Shown here piece by piece: positions 40,101 to 54,512 of a stretch of DNA of 64,000 bases. The position numbers and the translations under genes were made by a program. The notes under the pieces are model-generated. The model had not been told where the DNA came from. It searched no databases and was given only the letters and a program-made list of their open reading frames with translations. Source of the stretch: Callipepla californica brunnescens (taxonomy: Eukaryota > Chordata > Aves > Galliformes > Odontophoridae); contig JALIRH010000013.1 in assembly GCA_023055505.1 (NCBI GenBank), positions 6,138,001-6,202,000 of the forward strand, in the 5' to 3' direction. Every line of letters starts with the position of its first letter. Within the stretch, counting starts at the first letter, position 1.

Positions 40101-42077
40101 TTGGACATCCGTTTCAAGCATTCATGTCCACTTAAGTCTATTGACTCATCTCCCAAGCGCTATTTAATTTCTTTCAAGCAATTGTGGCATTGTATCCTGA
40201 GGCAGTGGGGTAAATCATTCCTTTTTTAAGCTAAGTCTTGTAGTAGCTGCTCTCAATCTCTTTAGATTCAGGTCAGGTTACTCTCAGCAGAATCCAGCAC
40301 ATGTCACGTTGTTCACTCCTTTGCAGCAGGTATGATTCTGATCACACAGAGGTCAGTGGGAAAATTCCCCATTGACTTCAATATGCATTGGATCAGACCC
40401 CAAATCCCCACAGCAATCAAGAGATCTGAAGGGAAGAATGACAGTAACTCATTGGTTGATGCCACCTGACCAGTGGAAGACATCATCCTGTCTCCACCAG
40501 AAAATCACCGATGACAGGATATAGCTCCAGGCTTCTGCAACTTGCAGTGTGCATCACAACAACAAAGTCCATGCACTAATTTCATAGGTAACCTAATTAG
40601 AAAATGATAACTGTATGAAACATAGGCTTTTCCCAAACATTCTTGTGCTATAAGACAGGAACAAGGCTGAAACAGGTGTCATTAGAGTCTAAAATGCTTC
40701 TTTCCCTTGGAAATTCAAGTCTGATTCATTTTGTGGGGCAAACCTTTGGCTCTGGTTCCCTACAACTAAATTGTTGTGAATTACTGAACTTAAAGATAGT
40801 ATCCACTCATCTCTGCACAAGGAATTACTTGGAACCATGGGGTACATCTGAGCTGGTGCCTCTATACAGCATATGTGGGGGCAAGGATGGCAAGTTGCAT
40901 CTAATTCCATCCATGCATGTGTTACAGATACACAAATAAATACCCTCTGCTTTTGCTCTGAAACAGTTGGTAATCTCTTAGTCAGTTTGTCCCTGACAAA
41001 AAGCTGGTTAATAACTAAATAACTAGTTACTAACAACTGTGACAATTACACTGAAGCGATCTGTATGTGGACATAATGATGTTCCTAATGACAATTAACT
41101 TAAATTAAATGCTTTTAATTACAATTTACACAGCCTTTAGCTATTTTACAGACAGTACTCTGACATTCATGCCTCACCAGAAATGAGATTTACTTTACTT
41201 TGTCAAAGCTGACCATAATTATATGCTGAATAATTGATGTCAGGTGCTGACATTGCAAAATGTTTCAGTGCCATAAACCAACATGCGGAATGATTAGGGA
41301 TCAAATCTTTGTCACTTATCCTTGAACCACTTGCACAAGTGTCTGAGGTAGCAGCCTGTCTGCCCTGCAAGTATTTCTACCTCTGCTTTGATTTCCTCCA
41401 AAAGCAGAGAACCTTGCTTTTTATTTCAGTAGGTGTGTGTGGAATTCTGCAGACCAATTCAGTTTGCCCAAGTGCCTTTTTCTCAATGTTAAATTAGGAG
41501 AAAGACAACTACAGGAGCCCAGAATACACACTGGATCCATATTTAAAACATTAACTCCAAAGGATCCTTAGAGGCAGCAACTTCGTTATTCAGAAAACCT
41601 TGGCATGTAAACTCCACCTACCAGCATTCAAAAGGAATGAGTGATCAAAGCTGGATCACAGATTCATTAGTGATTATTCTGTCTGGAAAATCTTCCCTGA
41701 TGCTTTGCATGAATATGACTAATTAGTAATAGTTACAGTAGGATTATGGCCAGAACTGTAAACTGCTACTGAGAAGCATGACAAAAAGAGCCTCATGGTT
41801 TTACTCTCCAAGGGACCTTTCTGGTAGAGATGGATTCAGAGCTCTGTCTTCTGAATCTGGCCCATTGTGCCAGAGACCACTTGAAGAGCTGATAACAAGG
41901 GCCTCAGGACTGGAATGTCATTGCATTCACAGAATTGCAGTGTCTTGAAGGATCCAAAGATATTGCTTCAGTTACGCCCTATGCAACTCTAATGCCTTTG
42001 GTGAAAATGAAGATTTTAAATCTGTCCCTCTCATTATTTAGTGATAAAACATTAAAATGCTGTACCAAGATGTCTAG

Positions 42078-42420
42078 AAGTTGGCCTTTTTTCCCAGGTA
42101 AGTAGTGACAGGACAAGAGATAATGACCTTAATTGCACCAGGGGAGGTTCAGTTTGGATATTAGGAAAGATTTCTTCTCAGAAAGAGTGGTGAGGTACTG
42201 GAACAGGCTGCCCAGGGAGGTGGTGCAGATGCTGCTCTTGGAGGTGTTCGAGAAGTGCACTGAAGGACATGGGCTAGAGCACTCACAGGCATATGCTGAT
42301 TCATAGATTCATTAGGTTGGAAAGGACCTACAAGATCATCTAGTCCAACCATCCTCCCACCACCATCCCCATCCACCAAATGATGGTTGGACTGTCTTTC
42401 CAACCTTAATGATTCTATGG
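42078..42420 (+). mobile_element. CR1 LINE 3' fragment interrupted by an inverted CR1 tail
   Basis: The outer element reads in plus sense: TTCCCAGGTAAGTAGTGACA, then GGAACAGGCTGCCCAGGGAG, and at the end TTTCCAACCTTAATGATTC. Between about 42299 and 42378 lies a segment in reverse sense (TTCATAGATTCATTAGGTTG, then GATCATCTAGTCCAACCATC), which is a CR1 3' end on the minus strand. Parts of the two tails are complementary (AGTCCAACCAT with ATGGTTGGACT) and could form a foldback. The nested piece is recorded separately. Confidence 0.88.
42299..42378 (-). mobile_element. Nested CR1 3' tail in inverted orientation
   Basis: About 80 bp of CR1 3' end, oriented opposite to the CR1 that surrounds it, starting with the reversed tail TTCATAGATTCATTAGGTTG. 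Either a later very short CR1 insertion or a local inversion/foldback event would produce this. The right edge is approximate. Confidence 0.75.
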
Positions 42421-45400
42421 CATAAGTCAGAGTAGAACATGGCATGGAACCTTTATAAGCAGGACAAGTTCTGGGGATGCCTTATTTTTTCTGTATTTTT
42501 CTCTCAGTGTGTGGGTATGGGAATGAGTTACAGAAAACATTTCATTTCTCCTTTCTTTCTGAAAAGACTGCCATATTAAAGACCATCACAGTGTGCAACT
42601 GTGCAGTATTTCATGTCCAGGACATTCACTTTTATGGCTTAGAGCGTGCACGAGCACTTCCCCAGGAGACCAAGACAGCTCACTGTCTGCTTTCCTTTTG
42701 AAGAAGAATCTTAGGGTGCTAAACACCCCTTTGAAGCACTTGTCAACAAAGAGTACTTTGTTTTCCAATGTGGAAGCTCTCCAACATCTGCACAGGGCTA
42801 ACATGCAGTGGGGTTTCTCCAGAAGTTAGAGCCTGCCAGATTTGTTTCACTTAAGAGTCATGCTTATCCCACTTAGCATTCGTTCCAATACATATTTCAT
42901 CATGTTAATACATATTTTATTGCACTTTTTGTACCAGCTCCTCTAGCATTTCGCTTTTGCAATGGTGCTTAATAACCCATGATTGCATATAGCTCTGAGT
43001 GCATGTTTGTGACTTGTGTGATTCCCTCCTGTCCCTAGGAGGGACTGATCCTCCCAGACTCCTGCTGTGTCTATGCACTGCTTGCAATTTCACTCTATCT
43101 TCTCAGGTTTCTTAGCTCACATATTCTACACATAGCATACGTTATTCCATTATCATGTCTTCCCAACTCCCACAAAAAGCTTTCTGAAAATACACTGAAG
43201 TGCATGTCTGCAAGGCTGTACATATGGATGCATGTTTGTACACCTACGGTCCTGTATGAAGCAAAATTCACATCCTGAAAAAATATGTATTTTAAAATAT
43301 TACTGAGGAACTCACTAAAAGATAGTTTCACCATGCAATCCTCAAGGACCAGAGGTTAAAGCAGCTATTTAAGTTGCTATGCTATCAAATCAGTTCCTAT
43401 CAAGAAGTGTTTAACTGTTTACAGATGCCGCTAGTGCTTTTAAGGACTCATATTAGGATTTAAAGCGTTTGGAAAAAAAATAAATCTCCACAGGAGTAAC
43501 AAAATAATTAGAAATAGTATACTTGCAGAGGTATATTTCTTCAATTAAATTCCATTTATTCTATTTCACTTCAATTTAACACATAATTTGTAGCCTGTTC
43601 TCCCTGAGAGAAATGTAATATACAAATTTATGACATATTTAAGTTTTAGTCATACAAAATGCAACCTCTTCCCAACACTCCTCCAAGTAGACTTACATAA
43701 ACTAGCTAAGAAAAGGCATACATACATGCATCTCTCTGCCTCCATGTAAAGGGAAAATTACTGTCTTGGCAGTCATCACCCAACCATGCCAAGGGAGGCA
43801 AACCAGACAAAACAAAGCTCGACATTTCTTCAGTATCAGGTGATCCAGGCATTACTAGGCCACTAAAGAAAGCAGCTCGTAAATGTGAGGGCCCTTGGTG
43901 TGAGGTTATCACACATACTAGATCTAGGCAGCATTCAGGGCACCTAGCTGATCTCAGCCAGTGCCTCAGCACTGAAAGTGGGAGACCTCTTAGGAACTAT
44001 CTGCAGTTTTGCAAATCCAAGCCAATACCCCAAATTAGCATTCCAAAGGAGAAAAGGGGGGAAAAAGGTGTTGCAATGGTGCTGCAACTGCACAAGCAAT
44101 GCTCCTGCACTTTTTTTTTATTTTATTGCTAATTCCTGACATTCCCTAAGCAGAACACAAGAAAACGAAGATCAAATTCACAAATTACAGAAGGATGGAT
44201 TAGCATACTGAGACCCAGTTCACCAGAAGCAGATGGCCACAGAAGTCCCTTGGGACTGTGAATCACAGACTCTGAACCTCATGGGCAAAGTGAAGAACAA
44301 AGCCCATCCCACAGTGGTAAGTGCGCACTGAGAATAGGCTAGAGATCCCTTCCACAGTACTGCTGGCAACCAGGATCATGTCTGTATGAACTCCAGCTCT
44401 CTGGCTGCAAAAGCACAGATACTAAACTGACTGAATTTAGCCAAAATATAGCATTTCAGTATCTCACTGAAGGTAAACCAGGCTTGTTTCCTACTATCCA
44501 CTGCTACATCCACACACTGCTAAGACAGGCTGACACAAACATCACGAGACCTACCGTGAAAATGCAAAGATGCAGATATCTTCTCCCCACCTCTTATGGG
44601 TGAGCAAACAGTGGCTCAGAAGACCAGCCAGGGCCATATGGAGTGCAGACATCTAACCATTCCCACTGACAGAAAGGCCAGGATATTCCCTTTGCATCCA
44701 AATGACCCCAGTATCAGTCTAGGCCATCAACCTTATCAGTGGAAAAAACACTTGGAAAACATTTTCCATGACTCTTGTGTAATAGATAACAAGCAGCAAT
44801 GTTTGCAAAGGGTACTGAAAAAGCACCAGTGCCTCCATTTTAGCTCATTTCCTTCTCTTTCTCCTGGTCTTTCAAACTCTGACAGACTGATGATGCAGAA
44901 AATAGGCTCTCCTATCTCACCACACTAGGGCAAATAGCAGCCCCAAATCTGAGGTCACCAGCCCATTTGCTCTTCTCTTCTTTCTTCTTGTACTATTTTC
45001 CATGCATGCCTCTTTTCCATAAGGAATTCTTTTTTCATTGCAGAGCTTTGAAAAAATCAAGTTATTTCAGCTATTCACACCTTCAAACTGGTTTCCACCT
45101 CACGGCTCTCCAGGGATAAATCGAGATTAACTGCCCTCTCCCCAGAGTTCTTACATGATAAATGAAGTTTGCTTATATGCTATATCCAGGAAGGACAATT
45201 TTGAAAAGCCATGGAATTCACATACTGTAGGAGTTAGACACAATGCAGTTGGGAGTTTAACTTAATTGACAAGGAAAAATAGAAAGAAGCCTCCCATGTA
45301 CTGTAGGGAACAAATCTACATTAGCACAAAAAGAGAGAAAGATGTGGGAAAGTATCACTGAACTGGAGACTGATGGATGCCAAAGTCACCTCTTAGCTGT

Positions 45401-48400
45401 CATTCCTGATGTGTGACCTCAACAGACCAGGCTGAGGGTGTGAGGCAAGGAGGTCAGTGACAGAAGGGCACTTGGACAACATGAGAATGCATGTGAGCAT
45501 TTTCTATCTGCAAAAGGAGACCAGCTTTCCATTTCATCAGCATTTTGTGTGTTTCCCACTTCAGACTACTGCAGTGGAGAATGTCACTCTATCACTATCC
45601 TTATATTAAAGTTTTTAATCTTTTATCCGCCTGCTGGGACAAACTGAACAAGGAATCCAGAATAACCACTGTAATCACACCAATTCTTAACTTTTAACTT
45701 AAATTCATCCTTTGCACCCAAGATTACTAAGTTTGAATTAACTCAACACCACCCTTATTCTGATGCAAATTTGCCACAACACTTCTTTTGCCACATGCCA
45801 GGTCAATTACAAAGACACTCCCTCTGCACGGCTGCCTTCCAGATGCACTGAAATTCCCTCCTTCAGTCTACAAGAAAACCACTTGGCTCCTCTTCCACCG
45901 TTTTCTTTTTATTCCATTACTTCAGGCAGATAATTTGCATTAAGTTAGTGTGTCACTTACAACCTCCCTACACACCTTTCCTTTCTTCTGTGTAAATACA
46001 AAAAAAAAGTCCAAGTCTCACACTCCTGTAGCATGCATAGTTAAATAACCGTATATTCTGTGATCCCATGGGAAAAGGGGATGGATAGAAAGCAAGAGGT
46101 GGCATTGTAGCATCTCCCCCGCAAAGCAAATATTGATTTTTACATAGATTAATATCATTTCATGAGTAAAATAGTTAAATATGTATTACTGGTGTTCAAC
46201 TGCTAGTGTGCTTTTCAGTATATCTATCTTGTATAAATGACGGAGTAAGAGGGAGGAAAAATTGGCCAAATGCAGTGAACTAGTGAATGTAGCACTGGAC
46301 AACTGCCTCCTAAAGGTATTTTCTAATGGTTTCCAAGATCCAACTCATTTGTTATGATAAGAGCGGCACAGATGCAGCTGCCAATCAAAAACGCACTGCT
46401 TACTTTCCTTGCTCCTCAGTGAGTAAACCCCTGGCAGAGCAAGGGCAAGCCGCTTCAGACTCAGATCAATTCTATCAAACAAAGACTGAAAAAAACTAAA
46501 GTTGATATCTCTTACAACCAAGCAAATGAACTCCCGAGTCTTGCTCATAAAACCGTGCAAAACAGTAAGATAAACATTTCTAGGCTAGAATGCTGACTGC
46601 AGGATTTGGCCTTTTTTTTTGTTTTTGCAGTTTCCTAAAACCCTTTTACGCCCATTGGATGTTTCTAAGCATAGCTATCTATTATACAAGAAGTCTCAAA
46701 AGCATTTAAATTTACAAGAGGGAGGCAGCATACCCCTCAGGCTCCTCTTTGCTCACCTGTGCTGATATGTGTTTTCCTTCTATGAGACTGACTTCCCTGC
46801 CCACTGGGTATGTAAACACATGTCCTTCCTTGCCAGATCCCATGTCTGCACATGGGCGCTGCTGTTCTGCACCTCTCAGGCAGCTGTACTAAAATGAGCC
46901 AGTGATGCACTCTGAGAGCACCCTGTGCAAACCAAGGCCACCTCCAGTCGTGCTACCAAAGAAATTAGCCCTATCTTCCCTTCTGATATTGTAGCTCTGG
47001 GGAATATGCAACATCCAATCTCTCTGTAGATCACACTGCCTACAGCCAGAGGCTCAACCCATAAATGAAAAGTAAGTACAAACCACAAAGGAAGACAGAA
47101 AGTCAGGACGGGATCTTTATGCTAAATCACAGGTGTGCTGTGTGTACAACGTGATCTCACTGGGACCAAGACCTTAATCTGTAGCACTTGATGCTCTGAA
47201 GTCAGCATACTGAGTTTTTTGATACAAGCATATTCATGTTTGGAAGTTTGAGACAGGAAATTCATCTTCTCTGGTCAACCATTCCCCTATTCGCCTTTCA
47301 AGGTGTGAAATGGATTTCTACTTCACCCTCCTTGGACCAGGTCTGATTTCCTTATCACTAGCTACCATGCTGAAGACATGAGCTTTCTGATGGCCTCTGC
47401 ACAGCGGCAAAGAAGGGTGTAACATGGAGCAGATGCCTTCCTGGTGAGTAAAAGTCTATGAATTATCTCCATAGGAATGAAAGAAATTTCAGACTCTTCA
47501 TCAGACTGACTCCTGTTGAGTAAAAAGATGTGGAGTCCAGTTTTTCATACCAGATTCTGGTGATACACTGGTATCTCCTCACTGATCTGGTCCATTACTA
47601 CATATCCATACACACCATGTAAATTACTGTGCCAGAGTCTAATCTGTAAAGCTATTTCTTCTATGCCCCACTGATATGGTGGAGGAAAAGGGCTCTATCC
47701 TGGGTTCTATCCTGGAAAGCTTTAGGCAACAGGGAGGCTAGCACAGTATTGTACAAATCGTACAAACAGCACGAACATAAAGAAAAACAAAAAAACTGGG
47801 GAAGCACCTCAGAGGAAAATTGCCCTTCCAAGGCAAACAGCTAAGCTATTTCTCGAAGCTCCTTTCTTTCCTGTTCAATGCAGCTCTTTTTGCCGCAGCC
47901 CAAGCGGCTCAGAGCAGAATCAGTCGCTTAAACAAAGGATTTGCTGGGAGCTCGGTTACATCATTGCTGCTGGTTCTAGCAGACTGCTGAGGAGGATGTG
48001 ATTAACATATCAGCGCAGATGCTGAATGGGCAGTACTAGGCAAGCTGGCTGCATTAGCTCCTGCTCAGCTAAAAAATAAGAGTGCTATATGGGCGCAGTT
48101 ACTTAAAAACTATTCTGACCTCTTCAGGTCAGAGAAGTCAGGAAAGATTTTTCCTCTGCCCATATATATGTAAAGCAGACAAATGCCTAACCTCCTGCTT
48201 GGAGCACCCTCAGATGCTAGGTGGGATTTGGAAGGGAGGAAATTGCAATGCTGTTTCACAAGGTGGTAATCTAGTGCCTAAGTGGATAAAATGGCAGATT
48301 TGCCCTGCAGAGGAAATGGAGTAATTACCAGGACTGATAGAACAATGCTCCTATTAACAGTATCGTGTTCAAAATCCACTGAACACTCCTTCCAAATACA

Positions 48401-51400
48401 TTTTTAAACTGTCAGCACTTAAGCAAGTGACAGAAGTAACAATGTGAGAAAGAACAAGGGCAAGCAATGAGAACTACACTGGTTTAAAAAGCAGCTTTAG
48501 GAACACATTATCAGCTAGTATAAATCAATAATTCTGCACTGTTTTTAATAGTGCTTTCCAAGCTTATATCTGTCTTGCTCTGCAAATAGCACCTCAGATC
48601 TTCCCATTTACAGCATCTTAAAATCTTGTTTTGGGGTTACTCTACTGTCAAGAAAGATCTATTTTTTTCTAACAGGATTCTTGCAGACACAACCCATGTG
48701 ACAGCCAGGCAACTCCCATACCAGCGCTGTTAATGGATTTCTGCAAGTTCAAGACCCACACACATTGTGCTTTGGGAATACGTTTGCTCAGAGTGGCAAC
48801 TGAAATAGCAGCTCTGCCTCTGTGCCAGCTCAGGGCAAATTACACGGGTGGTACTCACAAGTAACACTTTTCTAGCTCTCCACTGAGAGTTGGGCTTCTT
48901 CCTCCCGGTTCTCCAGCTAAAAGGAGGATAAAAACCTTGGGTATCATGCCTTGCTGTTACAAATCCACTTAACTGATAATTGATGGTAGCTGAGGGTACA
49001 GCTTCCTGTGCCTCACAATAACCCTAGCCCTGACAGCAGCACACAAATAGCTGGCACTCTAAGGAAGGTTTTAGGTGTGGTGCCCAAAGGACACCAGAGC
49101 CCAGTGCAACCTGACATTCACTCTACTGGTGTGCAGGGACCAAGGGAATTGAGTCTCCCCCAAGCTGCAATCGTCAGCTGGAGCAGATGAGATAGAGCAG
49201 CGAGGGCAAAGCAAAGGCCTCTCTGCACCATCTGGCAGGCATGCAGAGAGGTGCACTCTGGGCCCTATAGAATGGTACAACAGTGGCTATTTGAGTACCT
49301 GCTCCCTCTGGGGACCAGCAGCACAGCATGTGCCTCAGGCGAAGTGCCCCGGGGAGCTGCTGTCAGCACACACCAGTGCCAACCCCAGCAAAGATGGTAC
49401 CTCGAAGTGCTTTATATTGAGCGAGGCCAATGGCACTGGGAACCAAGTCCACCTCCTTCAGCCCCTTTGCTCTCTTTACTCTCACTGCTCAGCATAGCCT
49501 GATGGAAACAATAAAAACTTCTAGGATATTTATGCTTATTATGTTCATTTCTCACATTTATTTTCGAAAAAAGCAATGCAAAGCAATAGTGAGCTGCTGC
49601 TGCAATTGGGCCTGTGCAAGTACACTTACACACACATGAAATCCATCATGCATTACCTGCTGTCTCCTTTATATTCATCAGCATTTGCAGCTGGTGTAAC
49701 TCCCCCTTTGTCAGGCAAGGCACGAGGCCCCATCCTGGATGTAGCAAACCCTAGCTATTTGTTAGCGAGTTTAGAAAACCCTGGCCTTGGTACAGTTATG
49801 ATTTTGCATTTGTGAATAGTGCAGCTGTGACAACTGCAGCAGTAGGAATGTTCTCAGTTTTGGTTTGCAAAGCTTCACAGAGCTTAGTCTCTCCCAAAGC
49901 TTAAAAGCATCCTCTCTTGCAGATACCATCTTAAATATGGTATGTCATAGGGAAGACAGTAGACATACACTTTTGCAGTCAACAAGATACACTACATTTT
50001 AGTAAGAACATGTAGAAATAGCTGAGCTTGATAGCACAGAGCAGTGCAGGACAACATCTGTGAAATGCTCAGTGGGGAATCAGAGTTGGAAAGGCCTGGA
50101 GGGAGTGAACATTCCTCTCCTTCTTTATGCTGGCAGGTTGGACACAGGTGCTGAATTTCTGTTCAAGACATGATCTAGTGAGGCTGGAAGAAATTTCTGG
50201 GTTTTGTCATTTCTGGCCAGAGCAGCAATGAGAAACTTTTTCCTACCTTATATCTTTTATAATAAATTATTTTAAATTCTTAGCTGAAGTATTTATTAAA
50301 CACATAAGTGTAGTCAGTTCTGGCACCTTTGGGACTCTTGAATACAAGAAAATGCTGGCAAAGGTCATCAAAAGAGGTCATACAAAAGTTGCTGTAGAGA
50401 GGCTGCAAAAATGACATACAATTACCAAAACCATGACAAAAGTCCAGGGAAGGCTGCATTTGCAGGGGATCCACACTCAGACTGATAATTGTCCCAGTTT
50501 TCTCTGGATATCTCAGGGCTTCCTCAGTGTCACAAACTGAACCCAGGCAGGGACAGGGACAGCTGCATGAGGGGACAGCCCTTCTGTGGGGCTGAACACA
50601 CACAGGTCACTTCAACTCCATGCTAGACATGAGTAAAAAGAAAGAACCCTTGGGGATGATACAGCCTTTGTTGTTATAGATGGGTTTATTCTAAACGACA
50701 GAAGAATTTAAATAACTGGGTAACAGATCCTCAAAATTGCATTTCTTGCTATATGAGACATTGCTGACTCTAAAATTATAGTTTTTCATAAAGTGAATTT
50801 TCCAATCCTTGCTCCACAGGATCTAGCTGGGACAGTGATATCATTACAAAGGAAAAGCCACAAATGTTTAAATGAGCTACAGTCAAATATCATTTAAAAC
50901 AACACAAGTATTTAGAGTTGCAAAGAACAAAACTTTCCACAATCATCTGGCCTGGGAAAAAGTCAAGGTTTAGTTCATTCAAGAACTCTTGCGTGGTGGC
51001 AGATTTGACTCAGTGCATTGGTATTTTGCATGCAAATGCTCAAAGGGTGGCACTAGAAGAACAAACTCCACTGAGAGCAGATATAAAGGCCTGCCTTGTG
51101 GAGAGCCTCATTCGTGCACCGGTGAGAAGCAAGGCCAGACTGCAGTGTCTAGTAACAGCAGGGCAAACAAAGAGCAGCCAAGTAGGACTGGTGCTGCAAC
51201 AAGAGAGTGGGAAAAGGAATAAAAAGCTTCTGCAGTAAGAAATAAACTAAAACAAAAGGCTGGTTTGGAAAAGCTTTAGCAATGGAAATTACAGGACACA
51301 TGTACACAGATTTCTTCCAAATGGCCAGCAAACCACAGTTGCTTGTAAAGCTGTGCACACATTGTGTTCTGTGTTAGTGGTTAATCCACAGCTGATTAAG

Positions 51401-51649
51401 ATTCACCCTGTCTGTGCGTGCAGAAAAGGCATCTAGCAAACAGACCAGGGAAACTATGCTTAATATGATGCTTAATAACCGCACATCCAGTTGCCTGATT
51501 TGCACCCACCATTATCTTTGTAACCAGAAATCTAAGATGCACAACCATGGTCATTCTGAGACTGAGAAACGGAATGTCCATGTGCAAAATGTGTACTTCT
51601 TGGCTGCAATATGAAATGCAATGTTGCATCCTTCTTTTCAAAAGGGACA

Positions 51650-52133
51650 ATTTGGGAACAGTGCTGGTCTTGGCCCCTCACTGCAAGAAAGACATTGAGG
51701 CCCTGGAGTGTGTCCAGAGAAGGGCAACAAAGCTGGTGAGGGATCTGGAGCTCAGGCCTTATGAGGAATGGCTGAGGGAGCTGGGATTGTTCAGTCTGGA
51801 AAAGAGGAGGCTCAGGGGAGACCTTATTGCTCTCTATCACTACCTGAAGGAAGGTTGTAGTGAGCTGGAAATCAGCCTTTTCTCTCTTGTAATTAGTGAC
51901 AGGACTTGAGGGAATGGCTTCAAGTTGTGCCAGGGGAGACTCAGACTGGATGTCAGGAAATACCTCTCTGAAATAGTGGGGCTGCCCAGGGAGGTGGTGG
52001 AGTCACCAACCCTAGAGGTGTTCAAGGAACCTTTAGATGTTGCGTAGAGGAACTTGGTTTAGTGAGAACTATTGGACAATTAGACTGGGTGATCTTGTAG
52101 GTCTTTTCCAACCTTGGTGATTCTATGATTCTT
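51650..52133 (+). mobile_element. CR1 LINE 3' fragment, the longest copy here
   Basis: Nearly 500 bp matching the end of CR1 ORF2 and its 3' UTR: GTGTCCAGAGAAGGGCAACA, GGAGCTGGGATTGTTCAGTC, AAGAGGAGGCTCAGGGGAGA, GCTGCCCAGGGAGGTGGTGG and the end TTGGTGATTCTATGATTC. 5'-truncated and antisense to DCX. The start is approximate. Confidence 0.93.
51676..52047 (+). pseudogene. CR1 ORF2 C-terminal relic (dead reverse transcriptase tail)
   Basis: In one frame the sequence reads [17 protein letters not shown], then [20 protein letters not shown], the conserved C-terminal region of the CR1 LINE ORF2 protein, downstream of the reverse transcriptase domain. A TGA at 51907-51909 breaks it. The same frame then continues with [19 protein letters not shown] and [17 protein letters not shown] up to a TAG at 52045-52047, with a short in-frame deletion before LPREVV that removes the usual HWNRL-type residues. 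The endonuclease and catalytic RT motifs lie upstream and are absent because the element is 5'-truncated. Non-functional. Confidence 0.88.
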
Positions 52134-54499
52134 TCTATCTGTTGGTATTCCCATCTGGTTAAGAAATAAGTCCTCATGCCTGAGAGATTAACACATATCT
52201 GTGTAGACAAAGATGGATTCAAAGCACTACCTAGCCCCACTATGTGCTACACTTCACCCTTTTTAATACTTATCTGAGGTTATGTAATAAAGTAAACAAC
52301 ATTTTTATTCAGAATGACACCACGCACACTGACTGACACTTCTTTCAACTCGAGTAGTACAAGCCTAGTGCTCCAGGAGCAGTGCTAAGCTATGAGGCAT
52401 TACCTGGACTGCTGCAGGGGTCAGGAGAGAATCCTTTTCCTCCTGCCCCTATAGACTTAGATGTATCACCAGGGAGCATTTCCAGCTGAAGCAAAAAAGG
52501 ACAGTCAAGACCAGGGGCAAAATGAAGGACATGGCAGGCTAATGGCCTCATTTGGTGTAGCAAATCCCCTGAAATCCATTGACAATTTAGGAATGTAATC
52601 CCCTCACTTCTATTAGAATGACATGCTTCAGTCTTCCGTACAAATAGGAGAATACAGTTTCCCTACTGCCACAAACTTACATACAGTGATTTTTCTCAAA
52701 ATAAGGTGCATCAAACTGCCTGGTAGGAATGCCCTTGCCCCTGTTCATAGGGAGGATTAAGGTGTGAAATTCCTATTAGGACAGGGGGATTAGGCTGTTG
52801 CATTTACATAAGATTTGACACAGGGGATCAGTTCATCAGTGTATGGAGGCTGACATACAGCCCCTGAGATGGACTAATAGCTGATGTTGCAGTGGAGAGG
52901 GAAAAAGCTCCCCCTTCAAAAATAACACACTCCTATCTTTTTGCATGGTTCTGCTTGAAGAGGTAGGTCCAGAGGCACCCAGAGTATCTGCTCCACCCAC
53001 TTACAGCTCACTGAGTGGGAGGCACTGAAATCGAATCCTCATTTTCATGATTGGATCAAAAGTTTTCACAAAACTGCTGTTCCCTCATCAATTTTGTATG
53101 CCAGACTTAGCAGTGTTAAGCAGGTACATTCCCACTTCAGTTCATCATAGTCTGCCTTTCTTGACTTTAGCCCTAGGAACAGAGTAGCCCAAACTCTCAA
53201 AAGGTAGCTTTATTTCTTTGGACCCCAGGGCATTTGATCAGGGAAGAAAATGCATGAACCTGTAATGCTTTCTGATCTTAGGAGTTTAAGAGCAGATCCT
53301 TTAGTGTATATGGTAAGCTCTTTATTCACTTTAGTAAGTTTTATCAGTGGACTGGTAAATATTCAGTGTTAGGGTTTACTTGTTTAGCTATTGTATAGCC
53401 ATATGCATAATGAAATTATCCCAAAGCATAAAATTAAGTCAAAATAACAAAAAAGATTTGCGAAAATAGAGCTAAAAAAAAACAGTGAATTAGGAATATA
53501 TTCACTGCTTATTATTAACTGTAATAGTAGAAGTGAAAAAAGACCAGTTTGAGCTGCCTTTCCCCTCTAAGTGCTGAGCACTGCTTCTCAAACCCTGCAG
53601 TGCACCTCCACACAAGTTGACCTGCTGGAATCTCTTCACATGCCTAACTGCTCTGATGTATCTAAACTGATGCCTCAGCTCTTGGTAGCACTTAGATCCA
53701 TCACCTGTGCCTCAGAGGTTCTGCTACCCCAGAAGCACCACCGAGCAGCACTGATGTCCCCTTGTCACCTCTCCCTCTGTACCTTTTTTTATCTGCATCC
53801 AATCAGTCTGGCCTAAGTAGAAAGCCGTCAACCCCTGCAACATTTCTTCAGAGACCATAGTATACCTTACTGCGTCAATAAAGAGCTAAAATATCAAATA
53901 ACTTGGGATGACATCATCTGTGTAGGAACAGAAATGAGAAACCAATGTTCATAACACCAAGGCCTTTTCCTGGGTCATTAAATCACAACATTGAACTCTT
54001 GGATGAAATAATGAAATCTTGCATGAAATCATAAGGATAGTATATATCCTTCTGAAGTAGTAGAAATTCACTACCAGCTCTTTTATGGAGGTGACTCACG
54101 CAGTGTACATTTATACAGAGAATGAATGGGCACTCACACATCAAATTAAGGAACGATTCATAAATTCGATATCCAGCCTGACATTTTTTTAGATACTGTC
54201 TGGTAAAAGCTCACCTGAACCAGAAGTGTAAATCATGCCTTTGGACTCTATTTCTGCACTTCTGCAATAACAGCCCACCACTGGTGTACACTGCCACTTT
54301 CCTGACTCACTGAGGAAACGGGGGATGTTAAAGAAGCCATAAATAGTATCTACTGGTACTCCCGTTTATATTATAAGTTGACTTTGATTCAGCTCCCTGC
54401 AATTAACAGGAATAAGAGGAAGACAAATAAAATTATCCCAGCTGTTTGTGGCTGACAGACCTGGCCTTCCAGCTGAGAGCTCTTTGTGCTGCTGAGCGC

Positions 54500-54512
54500 G
54501 TCACCAAGCAAC
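54500..54512 (+). promoter_or_regulatory. RFX X-box-like motif
   Basis: GTCACCAAGCAAC fits the RFX X-box pattern of two half-sites (GTCACC and AGCAAC) with a one-base spacer. It lies in a locally GC-richer, non-repetitive block (about 54440-54560) of the large DCX intron. RFX factors act in ciliated and neural cells. Only a motif match is shown. Confidence 0.3.

Noticed and set aside
51414..51675. Extension of the CR1 ORF2 relic to an upstream ATG at 51547
   Set aside because: The residues before about 51676 do not resemble CR1 ORF2; the ATG lies in flanking sequence joined by chance.
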